Shown here one piece after another: positions 18,852 to 27,219 of a DNA stretch of 64,000 nt; the stretch's first letter is position 1, and the number at the start of each line of letters is the position of its first letter. A program made the translations under genes and the position numbers. Origin of the DNA: Luteococcus japonicus (GTDB lineage Bacteria > Actinomycetota > Actinomycetes > Propionibacteriales > Propionibacteriaceae). Below the pieces are notes generated by a model. The model saw only the letters and a list, made by a program, of their open reading frames with translations. It did no database searches and was not told the DNA's origin. The DNA is taken from NCBI RefSeq assembly GCF_003752415.1, contig NZ_RKHG01000001.1, positions 2,976,001-3,040,000 on the forward strand, in the 5' to 3' direction.

Positions 18852-20282
18852 ATGTTGCGCGAACCCGTCGAGCTGCTGCCCGCCGACCAGATCGGCCCGG
18901 TGCACTTCATTGCGATCGGTGGCGCCGGGATGAGCGGCATCGCGGAGCTGTACCACGACCTGGGCCTCGAGGTCTCGGGCTCCGACCAGTCCGATTCGCC
19001 CGCGCTGCGCCAGCTGGGGCACCTGGGCATTCGCACGCACATCGGGCATGACCCTGCTCAGCTGGGCGATGCAAGGACCGTGGTCGTCTCCTCGGCCATC
19101 CGGGAGAGCAATCCCGAGCTGTCCGCCGCTCGCGAGCGCGGCTTGAGGATCTGGCACCGCAGCACCGCCCTGGCCGCGCTGATGCTCGGCCGTGAGGCCG
19201 TCTCCATCGCCGGAACGCACGGCAAGACCACCACCACCGGCATGACCTCGGTGATGCTCACCGAGGTGGGCGCAGACCCGTCCTACGTGATCGGTTCGCC
19301 CTTGGCCAGCACCGGCAAGAGTGCCCATCTGGGCAGCGGCGAGGCCTTCGTCGTCGAGGCCGACGAGTCCGACGGCACCTTCCTGCAGTACCCGACCACC
19401 ATCGCGGTGGTCACCAATGTGGAGGCCGACCACCTGGACAACTGGGGCACGGCAGAGGCCTACCATGCCGGCTTCACCCGCTTCGCGACCGGTGAGCACG
19501 TCCGGGCCGTGGTCCTCGACGGCGATGACCCGGTGGCCGCGACGCTGGCGCACCAGTTGCGCGCCGAGGGCCGCACCGTGCTCGCCTACGGCGAGGGTCC
19601 CGAGTGCGAGGTGCGGCTGACCGAGCTGGACTTCGAGGGGACCACGGCCAGCGCCACCCTCACCCACGACGGGTGGAGCGGCCGGCTCCAGCTGCAGGTT
19701 CCCGGACGCTACAACCTGGGCAATGCGGCGGCGGCCTTCGCCGTCGGGCGGCTGCTGGGACACGACCCCGAGGCCCTGGTGCGGGCGGCAGGCAGCTTCA
19801 CCGGCACCCTGCGCCGCTTCCAGCTGGTCGGCGAGGTGGACGGCGTGCGTGTCTTCGACGACTACGCCCACCACCCGACCGAGATCCGTGCCGCCCTCAC
19901 GGCGGCCCGCAAGGCGGCGGGGGAGGGACGGCTGGTCGCGTGCTTCCAGCCCCACCTGTTCAGCAGGACCCGTGACTTCGCCGCCGAGTTCGGCCAGGCC
20001 CTGGCACTGGCCGACCTCGTCGTGGTCACCGATGTCTACGCCGCCCGCGAGGACCCGATGGAGGGTGTCGACGGCACGCTGGTGCTCGACGCCGCGCTGG
20101 CCGCCGGCGCCGATGCCCTCTACGTGCCTAACAAGGCACACCTGCCCTCCGCGCTGGCCGAACTCGCCCAGCCGGGGGACCTGGTGATGACATTGGGCGC
20201 CGGCGACGTGACCCTGGTGGGTCCGCTGCTGGTGGACCAGCTGCACGGCCGCCCCGGTGAGCCCGGGGCCGAGGACCGATGA
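18852..20282 (+). CDS. murC: UDP-MurNAc:L-alanine ligase MurC
   Basis: A 476-residue ligase that attaches the first stem residue, L-Ala. 'HFIAIGGAGMSGIAEL' begins the N-terminal domain, 'AGTHGKTTTTGM' is the P-loop, and 'VFDDYAHHPTEIRAAL' marks the C-terminal domain. An in-frame ATG at 18837 is possible, but GAGGGAG sits six bases before the ATG at 18852, which is therefore preferred. Three bases separate the murG stop from the upstream ATG. The stop overlaps ftsQ. Confidence 0.94.
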   Translation: MLREPVELLPADQIGPVHFIAIGGAGMSGIAELYHDLGLEVSGSDQSDSPALRQLGHLGIRTHIGHDPAQLGDARTVVVSSAIRESNPELSAARERGLRIWHRSTALAALMLGREAVSIAGTHGKTTTTGMTSVMLTEVGADPSYVIGSPLASTGKSAHLGSGEAFVVEADESDGTFLQYPTTIAVVTNVEADHLDNWGTAEAYHAGFTRFATGEHVRAVVLDGDDPVAATLAHQLRAEGRTVLAYGEGPECEVRLTELDFEGTTASATLTHDGWSGRLQLQVPGRYNLGNAAAAFAVGRLLGHDPEALVRAAGSFTGTLRRFQLVGEVDGVRVFDDYAHHPTEIRAALTAARKAAGEGRLVACFQPHLFSRTRDFAAEFGQALALADLVVVTDVYAAREDPMEGVDGTLVLDAALAAGADALYVPNKAHLPSALAELAQPGDLVMTLGAGDVTLVGPLLVDQLHGRPGEPGAEDR

Positions 20283-21040
20283 CCCCGGCGAGCGTCGATC
20301 CTGCCGCCTCGCGCCCGCGTCCCGCCACGCCGACGGATGTCTCGGCGGCCATCGCCGAGAGGCGCCGCCGGGAGAACCGTCGTCGACGGTTGCTGGTGTC
20401 CGGCGTGGCGGTGCTGCTGGCGCTGGCCCTGGGGCTGGTGTGGCTGGTGCGTTTCAGCCCGCTGCTCTCGGCTCGGCAGGTGGAGGTCCGTGGTGCCTCG
20501 ATGGTCAGTCAGGACCAGGTCGTCGAGGCGGCCCAGGTGCCGTTGGGAACTCCGCTGGCCACGCTGGACACCCAACCGGTCGCCGAGCGGGTGGCGGGGG
20601 CGCTGGCCCCCGTCGAGAAGGTCAGGGTGACCACCTCCTTGCCCCGAACGGTCCGCATCGAGGTCACCGAGCGCACAGCCGTCTTCCTGCGCCAGTCGGG
20701 TTCCCAGTACCAGTCCGTCGACCATGCGGGCGTGGTCTTCGCCTCCAGCGCCCGGCCCACCAAGGGCGCGGTGCTGGTGCGCACCGACACGGTGGACAAC
20801 AGGCTGCTCTCCGACATCGCGACCGTCGTCCAGTCCCTGCCTCCGCAGTTGCGCGGCCAGGTGCAGGTGGTGCAGGCCACCGGCCCGGACCACATCACCC
20901 TGGCGCTCAGCAAGGGGCGCACCGTGGTCTGGGGAAGTGCCGCCGCCTCGAACGAGAAGGTGCCGGTGTTGATGACCCTGCTCGGCCAGAAGGCCACCGT
21001 CTTCGACGTCAGTTCGCCGGGCAGCCCCAGCACCCGTTGA
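20279..21040 (+). CDS. ftsQ: Cell division protein FtsQ
   Basis: A 253-residue bitopic protein. A basic cytoplasmic start rich in Arg ends at a membrane helix ('LLVSGVAVLLALALGLVWLV', about 41-60), followed by a POTRA domain ('SARQVEVRGASMVSQDQVVEAAQVPLGTPL') and a beta domain ('TVRIEVTERTAVFLRQSG'). It scaffolds the septal FtsL-DivIC-FtsWI complex. ATG overlaps the murC stop (ATGA). It is the last gene before a 202-base gap to ftsZ. Confidence 0.92.
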   Translation: MTPASVDPAASRPRPATPTDVSAAIAERRRRENRRRRLLVSGVAVLLALALGLVWLVRFSPLLSARQVEVRGASMVSQDQVVEAAQVPLGTPLATLDTQPVAERVAGALAPVEKVRVTTSLPRTVRIEVTERTAVFLRQSGSQYQSVDHAGVVFASSARPTKGAVLVRTDTVDNRLLSDIATVVQSLPPQLRGQVQVVQATGPDHITLALSKGRTVVWGSAAASNEKVPVLMTLLGQKATVFDVSSPGSPSTR

Positions 21041-21110
21041 GCGTGCTGAGGGACCGGCAGGTGAGGGCTCAAGGCTTGGTTGAGACTCTCACCCAGCACT
21101 CGACGCACTG

Positions 21111-21141
21111 TTGGACAGGGCTTTTGCCCACCTCATAGCCT
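21111..21141 (+). promoter_or_regulatory. Probable ftsZ promoter
   Basis: TTGGAC (21111-21116) and TAGCCT (21136-21141) lie 19 bases apart in the gap between ftsQ and ftsZ. This would start a leader of roughly 95 bases ahead of ftsZ. The spacer is a little long. A separate ftsZ promoter inside the cluster is common in actinobacteria. Confidence 0.5.
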
Positions 21142-21242
21142 GTGGAGGTCAAACGATCCGTCGCTCCCGGACACCCAGTTGTTCCCGGGCGCCCGCAGGG
21201 TCGCCAGAACCGTACGTGTACAAGAATTGAGGCGGGATCCCC

Positions 21243-22508
21243 GTGGCGAGTGCTTCGCAGAACTATCTGGCAGTGATCAAGGTCGTCGGCGTGGGTGGCG
21301 GCGGTGTCAACGCCGTGAACCGCATGATCGAGGCCGGGCTCAAGGGTGTGGAGTTCATCGCGATCAACACCGACGCGCAGGCGCTGCTGATGAGCGATGC
21401 GGACGTCAAGCTCGACGTCGGCCGCGAGCTGACCCGCGGTCTCGGCGCCGGCGCCGACCCGGACAAGGGTCGTCAGGCCGCCGAGGACCACGCCGACGAG
21501 ATCGAGGAGACCCTCAAGGGTGCCGACATGGTCTTCGTCACCGCGGGCGAGGGCGGCGGCACCGGTACCGGTGGTGCCCCCGTCGTCGCGAAGATCGCGC
21601 GCTCGCTGGGCGCCCTGACCATCGGCGTCGTGACCCGCCCCTTCTCCTTCGAGGGCAAGCGTCGCTCGACCCAGGCGGAGGAGGGCATCGCACGTCTGCG
21701 TGAGGAGGTCGACACCCTCATCGTCATCCCGAACGACAAGCTGCTGCAGATGACCGACCACCAGGTCGCCATCCTGGACGCCTTCAAGCAGGCCGACCAG
21801 GTGCTGATGCAGGGCGTCTCGGGCATCACCGACCTGATCACCACCCCCGGCGTGATCAACCTTGACTTCGCCGACGTGAAGTCCGTGATGAGCAATGCCG
21901 GCTCCGCCCTGATGGGCATCGGCTCGGCCCGCGGCGAGGACCGCGCCCGCGCCGCCGCAGAGCTGGCCATCAACTCGCCGCTGCTGGAGACCTCCATCGA
22001 CGGCGCGCACGGAGTGCTGCTCTCGATCGCGGGTGGCTCGGACCTGGGTCTGTTCGAGGTCTCGGCCGCCGCCAACCTGATCGAGGCCGCCGCGCACGAC
22101 GAGGCCAACATCATCTTCGGCACCATCATCGACGACGGTCTGGGCGACGAGGTGCGCGTCACCGTGATCGCCGCCGGCTTCGACGGTGGCGCCCCGCCCC
22201 GTCGCCAGCCCGGCGTGCAGCGCTCGCCCGGCCTGAACGTCAACGGCACTCGCAACACCGCGCTCACCCCGCCGCAGGCGCAGAACACGCCCACCGCGAC
22301 GCAGGTGGCCCGCGGCCCGCAGGTGATGGGCTCGTCCAGCTCGCCGTCCTCGCCGGCGCAGCCGACCTTCCAGAACACGCAGCAGAACAACCCTTACAGC
22401 CACCAGGCGCAGCCTCCGGTTCCGCAGCAGACGGGTTTCGAGACGGCGCGCACCCCGCGCCCGGCCGAGTCCGACGATGACCTGGACATCCCGGACTTCC
22501 TGAAGTAA
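21243..22508 (+). CDS. ftsZ: Cell division GTPase FtsZ
   Basis: A 421-residue tubulin-like GTPase that forms the Z-ring. The GTP-binding signature GGGTGTG is at residues 104-110 and the T7 loop 'NLDFADVK', which activates the neighbouring subunit, begins at Asn206. After about 320 a Gln/Pro/Asn-rich linker leads to the conserved tail '[11 protein letters not shown]', the docking site for SepF and FtsW in actinobacteria. The GTG start follows GAGGCGGGA. No ftsA lies next to it, as expected for this phylum. Confidence 0.97.
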   Translation: MASASQNYLAVIKVVGVGGGGVNAVNRMIEAGLKGVEFIAINTDAQALLMSDADVKLDVGRELTRGLGAGADPDKGRQAAEDHADEIEETLKGADMVFVTAGEGGGTGTGGAPVVAKIARSLGALTIGVVTRPFSFEGKRRSTQAEEGIARLREEVDTLIVIPNDKLLQMTDHQVAILDAFKQADQVLMQGVSGITDLITTPGVINLDFADVKSVMSNAGSALMGIGSARGEDRARAAAELAINSPLLETSIDGAHGVLLSIAGGSDLGLFEVSAAANLIEAAAHDEANIIFGTIIDDGLGDEVRVTVIAAGFDGGAPPRRQPGVQRSPGLNVNGTRNTALTPPQAQNTPTATQVARGPQVMGSSSSPSSPAQPTFQNTQQNNPYSHQAQPPVPQQTGFETARTPRPAESDDDLDIPDFLK

Positions 22509-22519
22509 GACCTCCCGTC

Positions 22520-22551
22520 AAGGCCCCCCGACCAAGCGTCGGGGGGCCTTT
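22520..22551 (+). terminator. Rho-independent terminator after ftsZ
   Basis: Two perfectly complementary 13-base arms (22520-22532 and 22538-22550) around loop CAAGC, followed by T. It lies 11 bases past the ftsZ stop and closes the division cluster. The next -10 box overlaps its end. Confidence 0.9.
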
Positions 22552-22556
22552 ACGAT
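22551..22556 (+). promoter_or_regulatory. -10 box (TACGAT) for leaderless pgeF
   Basis: TACGAT ends six bases before the pgeF ATG, so transcription would begin at or next to the start codon. It starts inside the T end of the ftsZ terminator. Confidence 0.6.
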
Positions 22557-22562
22557 GTCTGC

Positions 22563-23330
22563 ATGTTCAGCTTCCTCGCCCGCCCTGCCCCCGACGTCCC
22601 GGTCGGGGTCTGCTTCACCGACCGCCACGACGGCTCCAGCACCGGTAGCCTCGGCTCACTCAACCTGGGCCGAACCGACGTGGACGAGGTCACGCACCTG
22701 CGGGCCAATGGGCACGCCGTCCGCGACGCGCTGGGCATCAGCCGGCTCGTGGCGCTGCACCAGGTCCATGGCCACGAGGTGCTGACCGTCGACGAGGACT
22801 TCCTCTCCACCTGGACCGAGGACTCATGGCTGGGGGAGCCGCATGCGCAGGCGCTGCCGGTGGCGGACGCGGCCGTGACCACCCAGCCAGGTATCGGCCT
22901 GGTGATCCGGGTGGCGGACTGCGTCCCGGTGCTGCTGGCCGACCCGGTGGCCGGCGTCATCGGGGGAGCGCATGCCGGGCGGGTCGGCTTCGACCGTGGG
23001 GTGCTGGGGGCCACTGTCGAGGCAATGGGTGCCCTGGGGGCCACCGACATCCGGGCCTGGATCGGACCGCATGTGTGCGGTTCCTGCTACGAGGTTCCCG
23101 AGCGGATGGCGCAGGAGGTGGACGCTCGGCATCCCGGGGTCGCATCCACCACCTCCTGGGGCACCCCGTCCCTGGACCTGGGACTCGGCTGCCAGCGGCA
23201 GCTGGGGGCACTCGGCATTGCCGTCGAACGTGACGACATGTGTACGCTCACGGAGGAATCGCTGCACTCGTACCGGCGCGACGGTGCTGGCGCCGGGCGC
23301 CAGGCGGGCATCATTTGGCGCGTGTCGTGA
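22563..23330 (+). CDS. pgeF: Purine nucleoside phosphorylase / polyphenol oxidase family protein PgeF (LACC1-like)
   Basis: A 255-residue protein of the YfiH/LACC1 family. Metal ligands are seen as His69 ('QVHGHEV'), Cys120 ('RVADCVPVLL') and His137 ('GGAHAGR'). 'IGPHVCGSCYEVPE' and 'LDLGLGCQRQLGALGI' are further family marks. Members have been described as multicopper oxidases, purine nucleoside enzymes and as PgeF, which removes wrong L-Ser from UDP-MurNAc. The last role fits its place behind ftsZ. The ATG has no ribosome binding site and follows a -10 box by six bases. Confidence 0.88.
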   Translation: MFSFLARPAPDVPVGVCFTDRHDGSSTGSLGSLNLGRTDVDEVTHLRANGHAVRDALGISRLVALHQVHGHEVLTVDEDFLSTWTEDSWLGEPHAQALPVADAAVTTQPGIGLVIRVADCVPVLLADPVAGVIGGAHAGRVGFDRGVLGATVEAMGALGATDIRAWIGPHVCGSCYEVPERMAQEVDARHPGVASTTSWGTPSLDLGLGCQRQLGALGIAVERDDMCTLTEESLHSYRRDGAGAGRQAGIIWRVS

Positions 23331-23362
23331 GGCTGCGCGCGGCGCGCGCGGCGTGCACCGGG

Positions 23363-23368
23363 TAACCT
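23363..23368 (+). promoter_or_regulatory. -10 box (TAACCT) of sepF
   Basis: TAACCT lies 27 bases before the sepF ATG, leaving room for the AGGAGG ribosome site. A GC-only alternating stretch (GCGCGCGGCGCGCGC) fills the -35 region, so no -35 is recognisable. Confidence 0.45.
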
Positions 23369-23395
23369 GTCGAAGACGTCATTCCAGGAGGGCAT

Positions 23396-23956
23396 ATGTC
23401 GGACAGCAGCATGAAGAAGGTGGGCAAGTGGCTGGGCCTCATCGAGGACTCGCGCTACGACTACGAGGCGGACGGTGAGCTGACCGAAGAGGTCTTCAGC
23501 GACAACGAGTACGAGCCCTCGCAGATCACCTCGCTGCCCGAGCGTCGCCCGGCGGCACAGCAGCCTGCCAGCCAGCCGGCGCCGCAGGCCGTCACGGTCA
23601 ACCAGGCCACGGCGCGCCCCAGTGGTGCCAGTGGCTCCAGTGGTGCCAGCGCGGCCCCCGGCCCGCGCACCGCTGACCTGACCCGGATCATCACCGTGCA
23701 CCCGCGCACCTACAACGAGGCGCGCACCATCGGCGAGCACTTCCGTGACAATGTGCCGGTGATCATGAACCTGTCCGAGATGGAGGACACCGACGCCAAG
23801 CGGCTGGTGGACTTCGCCGCTGGCCTGATCTTCGGCCTGCGCGGCACGATCGAGCGGGTGACCAGCAAGGTCTTCCTGCTCTCCCCGCAGAATGTCACCG
23901 TCACGGCGGAGGACAAGGAACGCATTGCCCAGGGTGGATTCTTCAACCAGAGCTGA
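23396..23956 (+). CDS. sepF: Cell division protein SepF
   Basis: A 186-residue FtsZ membrane tether. The first 15 residues ([15 protein letters not shown]) form the amphipathic membrane helix. A Pro/Ala/Gln/Ser-rich linker spans about 45-95, and the SepF core follows ('[28 protein letters not shown]' to '[11 protein letters not shown]'). In actinobacteria, which lack FtsA, SepF is the main anchor of the Z-ring and binds the FtsZ tail. ATG is preceded by AGGAGG. The yggS gene that often lies between pgeF and sepF is missing. Confidence 0.95.
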   Translation: MSDSSMKKVGKWLGLIEDSRYDYEADGELTEEVFSDNEYEPSQITSLPERRPAAQQPASQPAPQAVTVNQATARPSGASGSSGASAAPGPRTADLTRIITVHPRTYNEARTIGEHFRDNVPVIMNLSEMEDTDAKRLVDFAAGLIFGLRGTIERVTSKVFLLSPQNVTVTAEDKERIAQGGFFNQS

Positions 23957-24019
23957 GGGTTGAGGCCCGGACCACCTGAACCCTCGAGTGCTTGGTGGTG
24001 CGGGTTGGTACCGCTGGAG

Positions 24020-24052
24020 TAGCCTGAGGGGCAGTCCCCGCGGGGGGCTGCC
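24020..24052 (+). promoter_or_regulatory. wag31 -10 box and 5'-end hairpin
   Basis: TAGCCT at 24020-24025 is followed by a 10-base stem-loop (arms 24030-24039 and 24043-24052, loop GCG, one G-T pair). The predicted transcript would begin within this hairpin. A hairpin at the very 5' end often protects mRNA from decay; this is an inference. Confidence 0.45.
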
Positions 24053-24078
24053 ACAAGTCATCGAGCTGGGAGTTTCAC

Positions 24079-25059
24079 ATGACGCTGACCCTTGAGGACG
24101 TGAAGAACGTTCGCTTCCCTATCGCCAAGCGAGTGGGCGAGGGCTACCGTGCCACCGAGGTGGACGACTTCGTCGACAAGGTCGATGTCACCTTCGCGAC
24201 CATGCTGGAGGAGAACGAGCGCCTGCAGGCCCAGCTCGAGGCGCTGGACGGGTCCTCCGCTGAGTCCGACGGTGACCCGGACCTGCGCACCGAGAATGAG
24301 CGTCTGCGCGCCGAGCTGGAAGAGGCTCGCAAGCAGCAGTCCGAGACCGTGGCCGCAGCGGCCCCGGCCGAGGACAAGGACCAGGCGGCCGAGCTGGCCC
24401 GTCTGCGGGACGAGAATGCAGACCTGCGTCAGCAGCTCGAGCAGGCCCGCCAGTCCACCGGTCTCACCGTGATGGATGGTCAGGGCGGTGGCAAGGTGGA
24501 GAAGATCGTCGTCGCCACGGCCGCGCAGGCCAGCCCGGCGGTGACCCGTCTGGTGCAGCTGGCCACCGAGCAGGCAGAGTCCGTGGTGTCCGAGGCGGAG
24601 AGCGAGGCCCAGCGCAAGCTGGACGAGGCCAACCGCAAGGCCCAGGAGCTGACCCTCGACGCCCAGACCCGCGCCGAGCGCACCCAGTCCGAGTCCCGCG
24701 TCAATGCGGACCAGATGACCGCGGCCGCGCGTGCCGAGGCCGAGCGTCTGGCCACCGAGGCGCGCACGAATTCCGAGCGGGTCAACCTCGACGCGGAGAA
24801 TCGCCGCCGCGAGCTCTTTGCCCAGCTGGAGGCCGAGCGCGACGAACTGGTCGGCAAGGTGGACCGCCTGCGCAGCTTCGAGGACGACTACCGCAGCTCG
24901 ATGGTGCAGCACTTCACCGCCCAGCTCGAGGCGGTCAAGTCCGGCAAGCTCGAGCCCTCGGGCAAGCCTGCCCTGTTGGGCGAGGCGCGAGCCACGGACA
25001 AGGACCACGGCGGTTCGCAGACTCCGCGTCTGGACGCCCTGCTGGCCGAGGGCAACTGA
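24079..25059 (+). CDS. wag31: Polar growth and septum scaffold Wag31 (DivIVA)
   Basis: A 326-residue coiled-coil protein. The N-terminal DivIVA domain reads 'MTLTLEDVKNVRFPIAKRVGEGYRATEVDDFVDKV' and binds curved membrane. Long coiled coils at about 45-80, 110-135 and 165-275 are joined by acidic and Gln-rich linkers. In actinobacteria it marks poles and old septa and guides wall synthesis. The ATG follows GGGAG. The yggT membrane gene that often precedes wag31 is absent. Confidence 0.95.
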   Translation: MTLTLEDVKNVRFPIAKRVGEGYRATEVDDFVDKVDVTFATMLEENERLQAQLEALDGSSAESDGDPDLRTENERLRAELEEARKQQSETVAAAAPAEDKDQAAELARLRDENADLRQQLEQARQSTGLTVMDGQGGGKVEKIVVATAAQASPAVTRLVQLATEQAESVVSEAESEAQRKLDEANRKAQELTLDAQTRAERTQSESRVNADQMTAAARAEAERLATEARTNSERVNLDAENRRRELFAQLEAERDELVGKVDRLRSFEDDYRSSMVQHFTAQLEAVKSGKLEPSGKPALLGEARATDKDHGGSQTPRLDALLAEGN

Positions 25060-25079
25060 TCCCAGCGCTCTTGCATTCG

Positions 25080-25112
25080 CCGGGCCCCGACACCGTTGGT
25101 GTCGGGGCCCGG
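25080..25112 (+). terminator. Strong hairpin after wag31
   Basis: Two perfect 15-base arms (25080-25094 and 25098-25112) around a GTT loop, 20 bases past the wag31 stop. There is no T run, as is usual for actinobacterial terminators. Confidence 0.75.
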
Positions 25113-25255
25113 CGCCATGTTGGGCCGAAACGCCTGGCGGGGTGGGTGCGCACTCTTGACAGCTGGTGTATCTTCGCCTCTCAGGCGGCATGGATGCCGT
25201 GACCCAACAGGGCGTCGTCCCACGCGACGTCACGCCAGCCCGAGGAGCAGCGCAG

Positions 25256-25678
25256 ATGGCCACCAGCAAGACGAAGGTCGAACAGACGGTTCTGCCGGTC
25301 CGTGAGGGCGAGGAGCCCTGGACCGTCGAGGAGGTCGCGGAGGTCCGTGAGGAGCTCGTCAGTGAGATCGAGCGCATGGAGAAGGCCATCGAGGTCACCG
25401 AGGCTGAGCTCGCCGGCCTGATGCGCGAGGGTTCCGATGGCGCCGGGCGGGATCCGGCCGACGTGGGTTCCTCCAACTTCGAGCGTGACCAGGAGATGTC
25501 CCTGGCCCAGAATGCGCGCGAGATGCTGGACCAGTCGCGCCTCGCCCTGGGCCTCTTCGACAAGGGCCAGTACGGCCTGTGCGAGAACTGCGGCAAACCG
25601 ATCGGCAAGGCGCGTCTCCAGGCCTTCCCCCGCGCCACCATGTGCGTCTCCTGCAAGCAGCGACAGGAACGACGATAA
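25256..25678 (+). CDS. DksA/TraR family zinc finger protein
   Basis: A 140-residue protein. The first 60 residues form an acidic coiled coil ('EEVAEVREELVSEIERMEKAIEVTEAEL') and the C-terminal part a four-cysteine zinc finger: Cys109, Cys112, Cys130 and Cys133 in 'CENCGKPIGKARLQAFPRATMCVSC'. DksA-type proteins enter the RNA polymerase secondary channel. This one is shorter than enterobacterial DksA and belongs to the actinobacterial TraR/DksA group, whose role is less clear. GAGGAG before ATG 25256 sets the start. It leads lspA and rluD. Confidence 0.85.
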   Translation: MATSKTKVEQTVLPVREGEEPWTVEEVAEVREELVSEIERMEKAIEVTEAELAGLMREGSDGAGRDPADVGSSNFERDQEMSLAQNAREMLDQSRLALGLFDKGQYGLCENCGKPIGKARLQAFPRATMCVSCKQRQERR

Positions 25679-25686
25679 GCACCTCC

Positions 25687-26184
25687 GTGGAGCAGACCGA
25701 TCTCCGACGCCGCGCGCGCTGGACGATGCTGGTCGTCGTCCTGATGGGACTGGTCTTGGACCAGCTCACCAAGTACCTGGCGGTGGAGCACCTCGATCCG
25801 CAGCGTCCCGTGCGGGTGCTGGGGCAGTGGCTCCAACTGCACCTGATCCGCAATCCCGGAGCGGCCTTCAGCCTGGGTGACCAGGCGACCGCCGTGATCA
25901 GCGTGCTGGCGGTCGTCGCCAGCTTGGTGATGTTCCTGGTGGTGCTGCCACGGGTGCGCACGGTGGCCTCGGGCATCCTGGCCGGCATGGCGACGGCCGG
26001 TATCGTCGGCAACCTCGTGGACCGCTTGTTCCGCCCCCCGTCGCCGATGCGCGGCCATGTGGTGGACTTCCTCCAGGTGCCGCACTTCGCCATCTTCAAT
26101 GTCGCGGACATCTTCATCACCATGACCGCCGCCATCCTCCTCCTGGAGGCCTTTCGCGGTGGTGCGGACCAGGAGGACCAATGA
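25687..26184 (+). CDS. lspA: Lipoprotein signal peptidase LspA
   Basis: A 165-residue aspartic protease with four membrane helices that cuts the signal peptide of prolipoproteins after diacylglycerol is added. Motifs in order: 'DQLTKYLA' (about 25-32), 'RNPGAAFS', 'GNLVDRL', catalytic Asp127 in 'HVVDFLQ' and catalytic Asp141 in 'FNVADIF'. GTG at 25687 lies eight bases after the previous stop. Likely substrates in this window are the two Rieske lipoproteins. Stop and next start overlap (ATGA). Confidence 0.93.
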   Translation: MEQTDLRRRARWTMLVVVLMGLVLDQLTKYLAVEHLDPQRPVRVLGQWLQLHLIRNPGAAFSLGDQATAVISVLAVVASLVMFLVVLPRVRTVASGILAGMATAGIVGNLVDRLFRPPSPMRGHVVDFLQVPHFAIFNVADIFITMTAAILLLEAFRGGADQEDQ

Positions 26185-27101
26185 GCGTCTTGCTCGTTCC
26201 CGATGGGCTCGACGGGGATCGTGTCGATGCCGCCGCCGCCCGGATGACCGGGCTCTCGCGGTCCCGGATCGCGGATCTCGTCGAGGCCAGTGCCGTGCGT
26301 CTTGACGGCTCGACGGTGGACAAGCCGTCGGTGCGCGTGCGAGGTGGCCAGATGCTCGAGGTCGACCTCGAGGCCGTGCCGTCGGGTGTGCAGGTGACGC
26401 CACGCGAGGTCGAGGGCGTGGGCATCGTCCATGACGATCGCGACATTGTCGTGGTGGACAAGCCCGTCGGGGTGGCTGCGCACCCGTCCCTCGGATGGGA
26501 GGGGCCCAGCGTCGTGGAGCACCTGGCCGGTGCGGGCTTCCGGATCTCCACCAGCGGTGCCCAGGAACGGCAGGGGATCGTGCAGCGGCTCGACGTCGGG
26601 ACCTCGGGGCTGATGGTGGTGGCGAAGAGCGAGCGCGCCTACACCGTGCTGAAGCAGGCCTTCCGGGACCGAACCGTCGACAAGACCTACCACGCCCTGG
26701 TCCAGGGGCACCCGGATCCCTTCGAGGGGACCATTGACGCGCCCATCGCGCGCCATCCCGGCTCGGAGTGGAAGATGGCGGTCGTCGAAGGTGGTCGCCA
26801 CTCGGTCACGCACTACGAGACGTTGGAGGCCCACCGCGCCGCCACATTGCTCAAGATCCACCTCGAGACCGGGCGTACCCACCAGATCCGGGTGCACATG
26901 GCGGCCATGAAGCACCCCTGCTTAGGGGACCCCACCTATGGCGCGGACCCGGTGCTGGCAGCCAAGCTCGGTCTGGAGCGGCAGTGGCTGCACGCCGTCG
27001 AGTTGTCCTTCACGCATCCGGGGACGGGGGAGTGGGTCACCTACACCTCGGAGTATCCGGCGGACCTGCAACATGCCCTCGATCTCGTGCGCTCATGGTG
27101 A
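26181..27101 (+). CDS. rluD: RluD-type rRNA pseudouridine synthase
   Basis: A 306-residue RluA-family pseudouridine synthase. An S4-like RNA-binding domain comes first ('[21 protein letters not shown]'). The catalytic domain carries '[18 protein letters not shown]' with the catalytic Asp, and '[23 protein letters not shown]' later. RluD modifies helix 69 of 23S rRNA. Assignment to RluD rather than another RluA member rests on the S4 domain and the usual lspA-rluD pairing. ATG overlaps the lspA stop. Confidence 0.9.
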   Translation: MSVLLVPDGLDGDRVDAAAARMTGLSRSRIADLVEASAVRLDGSTVDKPSVRVRGGQMLEVDLEAVPSGVQVTPREVEGVGIVHDDRDIVVVDKPVGVAAHPSLGWEGPSVVEHLAGAGFRISTSGAQERQGIVQRLDVGTSGLMVVAKSERAYTVLKQAFRDRTVDKTYHALVQGHPDPFEGTIDAPIARHPGSEWKMAVVEGGRHSVTHYETLEAHRAATLLKIHLETGRTHQIRVHMAAMKHPCLGDPTYGADPVLAAKLGLERQWLHAVELSFTHPGTGEWVTYTSEYPADLQHALDLVRSW

Positions 27102-27206
27102 GACTCTCCGTCCCGCATGGTGGGCGCTGAGCGCGCGCTGTGTGACGACCGTATGAACAACCCTCGGCATCGACCCCCGGAGGAGGGCTTGGTGGCCGGT
27201 CATGGG

Positions 27207-27212
27207 TAAGCT
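27207..27212 (+). promoter_or_regulatory. -10 box (TAAGCT) for leaderless pyk
   Basis: TAAGCT ends seven bases before GTG 27220. The in-frame ATG at 27202 would lie upstream of the predicted transcript start, which supports the GTG. Confidence 0.6.
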
Positions 27213-27219
27213 GGGGTGC

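Noticed and set aside
17622-20246. Very long minus-strand open frame opposite murG-murC
   Set aside because: It is antisense to two certain genes, has low-complexity Gly/His/Gln/Arg content, and no family features. Such frames are a by-product of high GC.
24058-26403. 781-codon minus-strand frame opposite wag31 and lspA
   Set aside because: Shadow of plus-strand genes with clear motifs.
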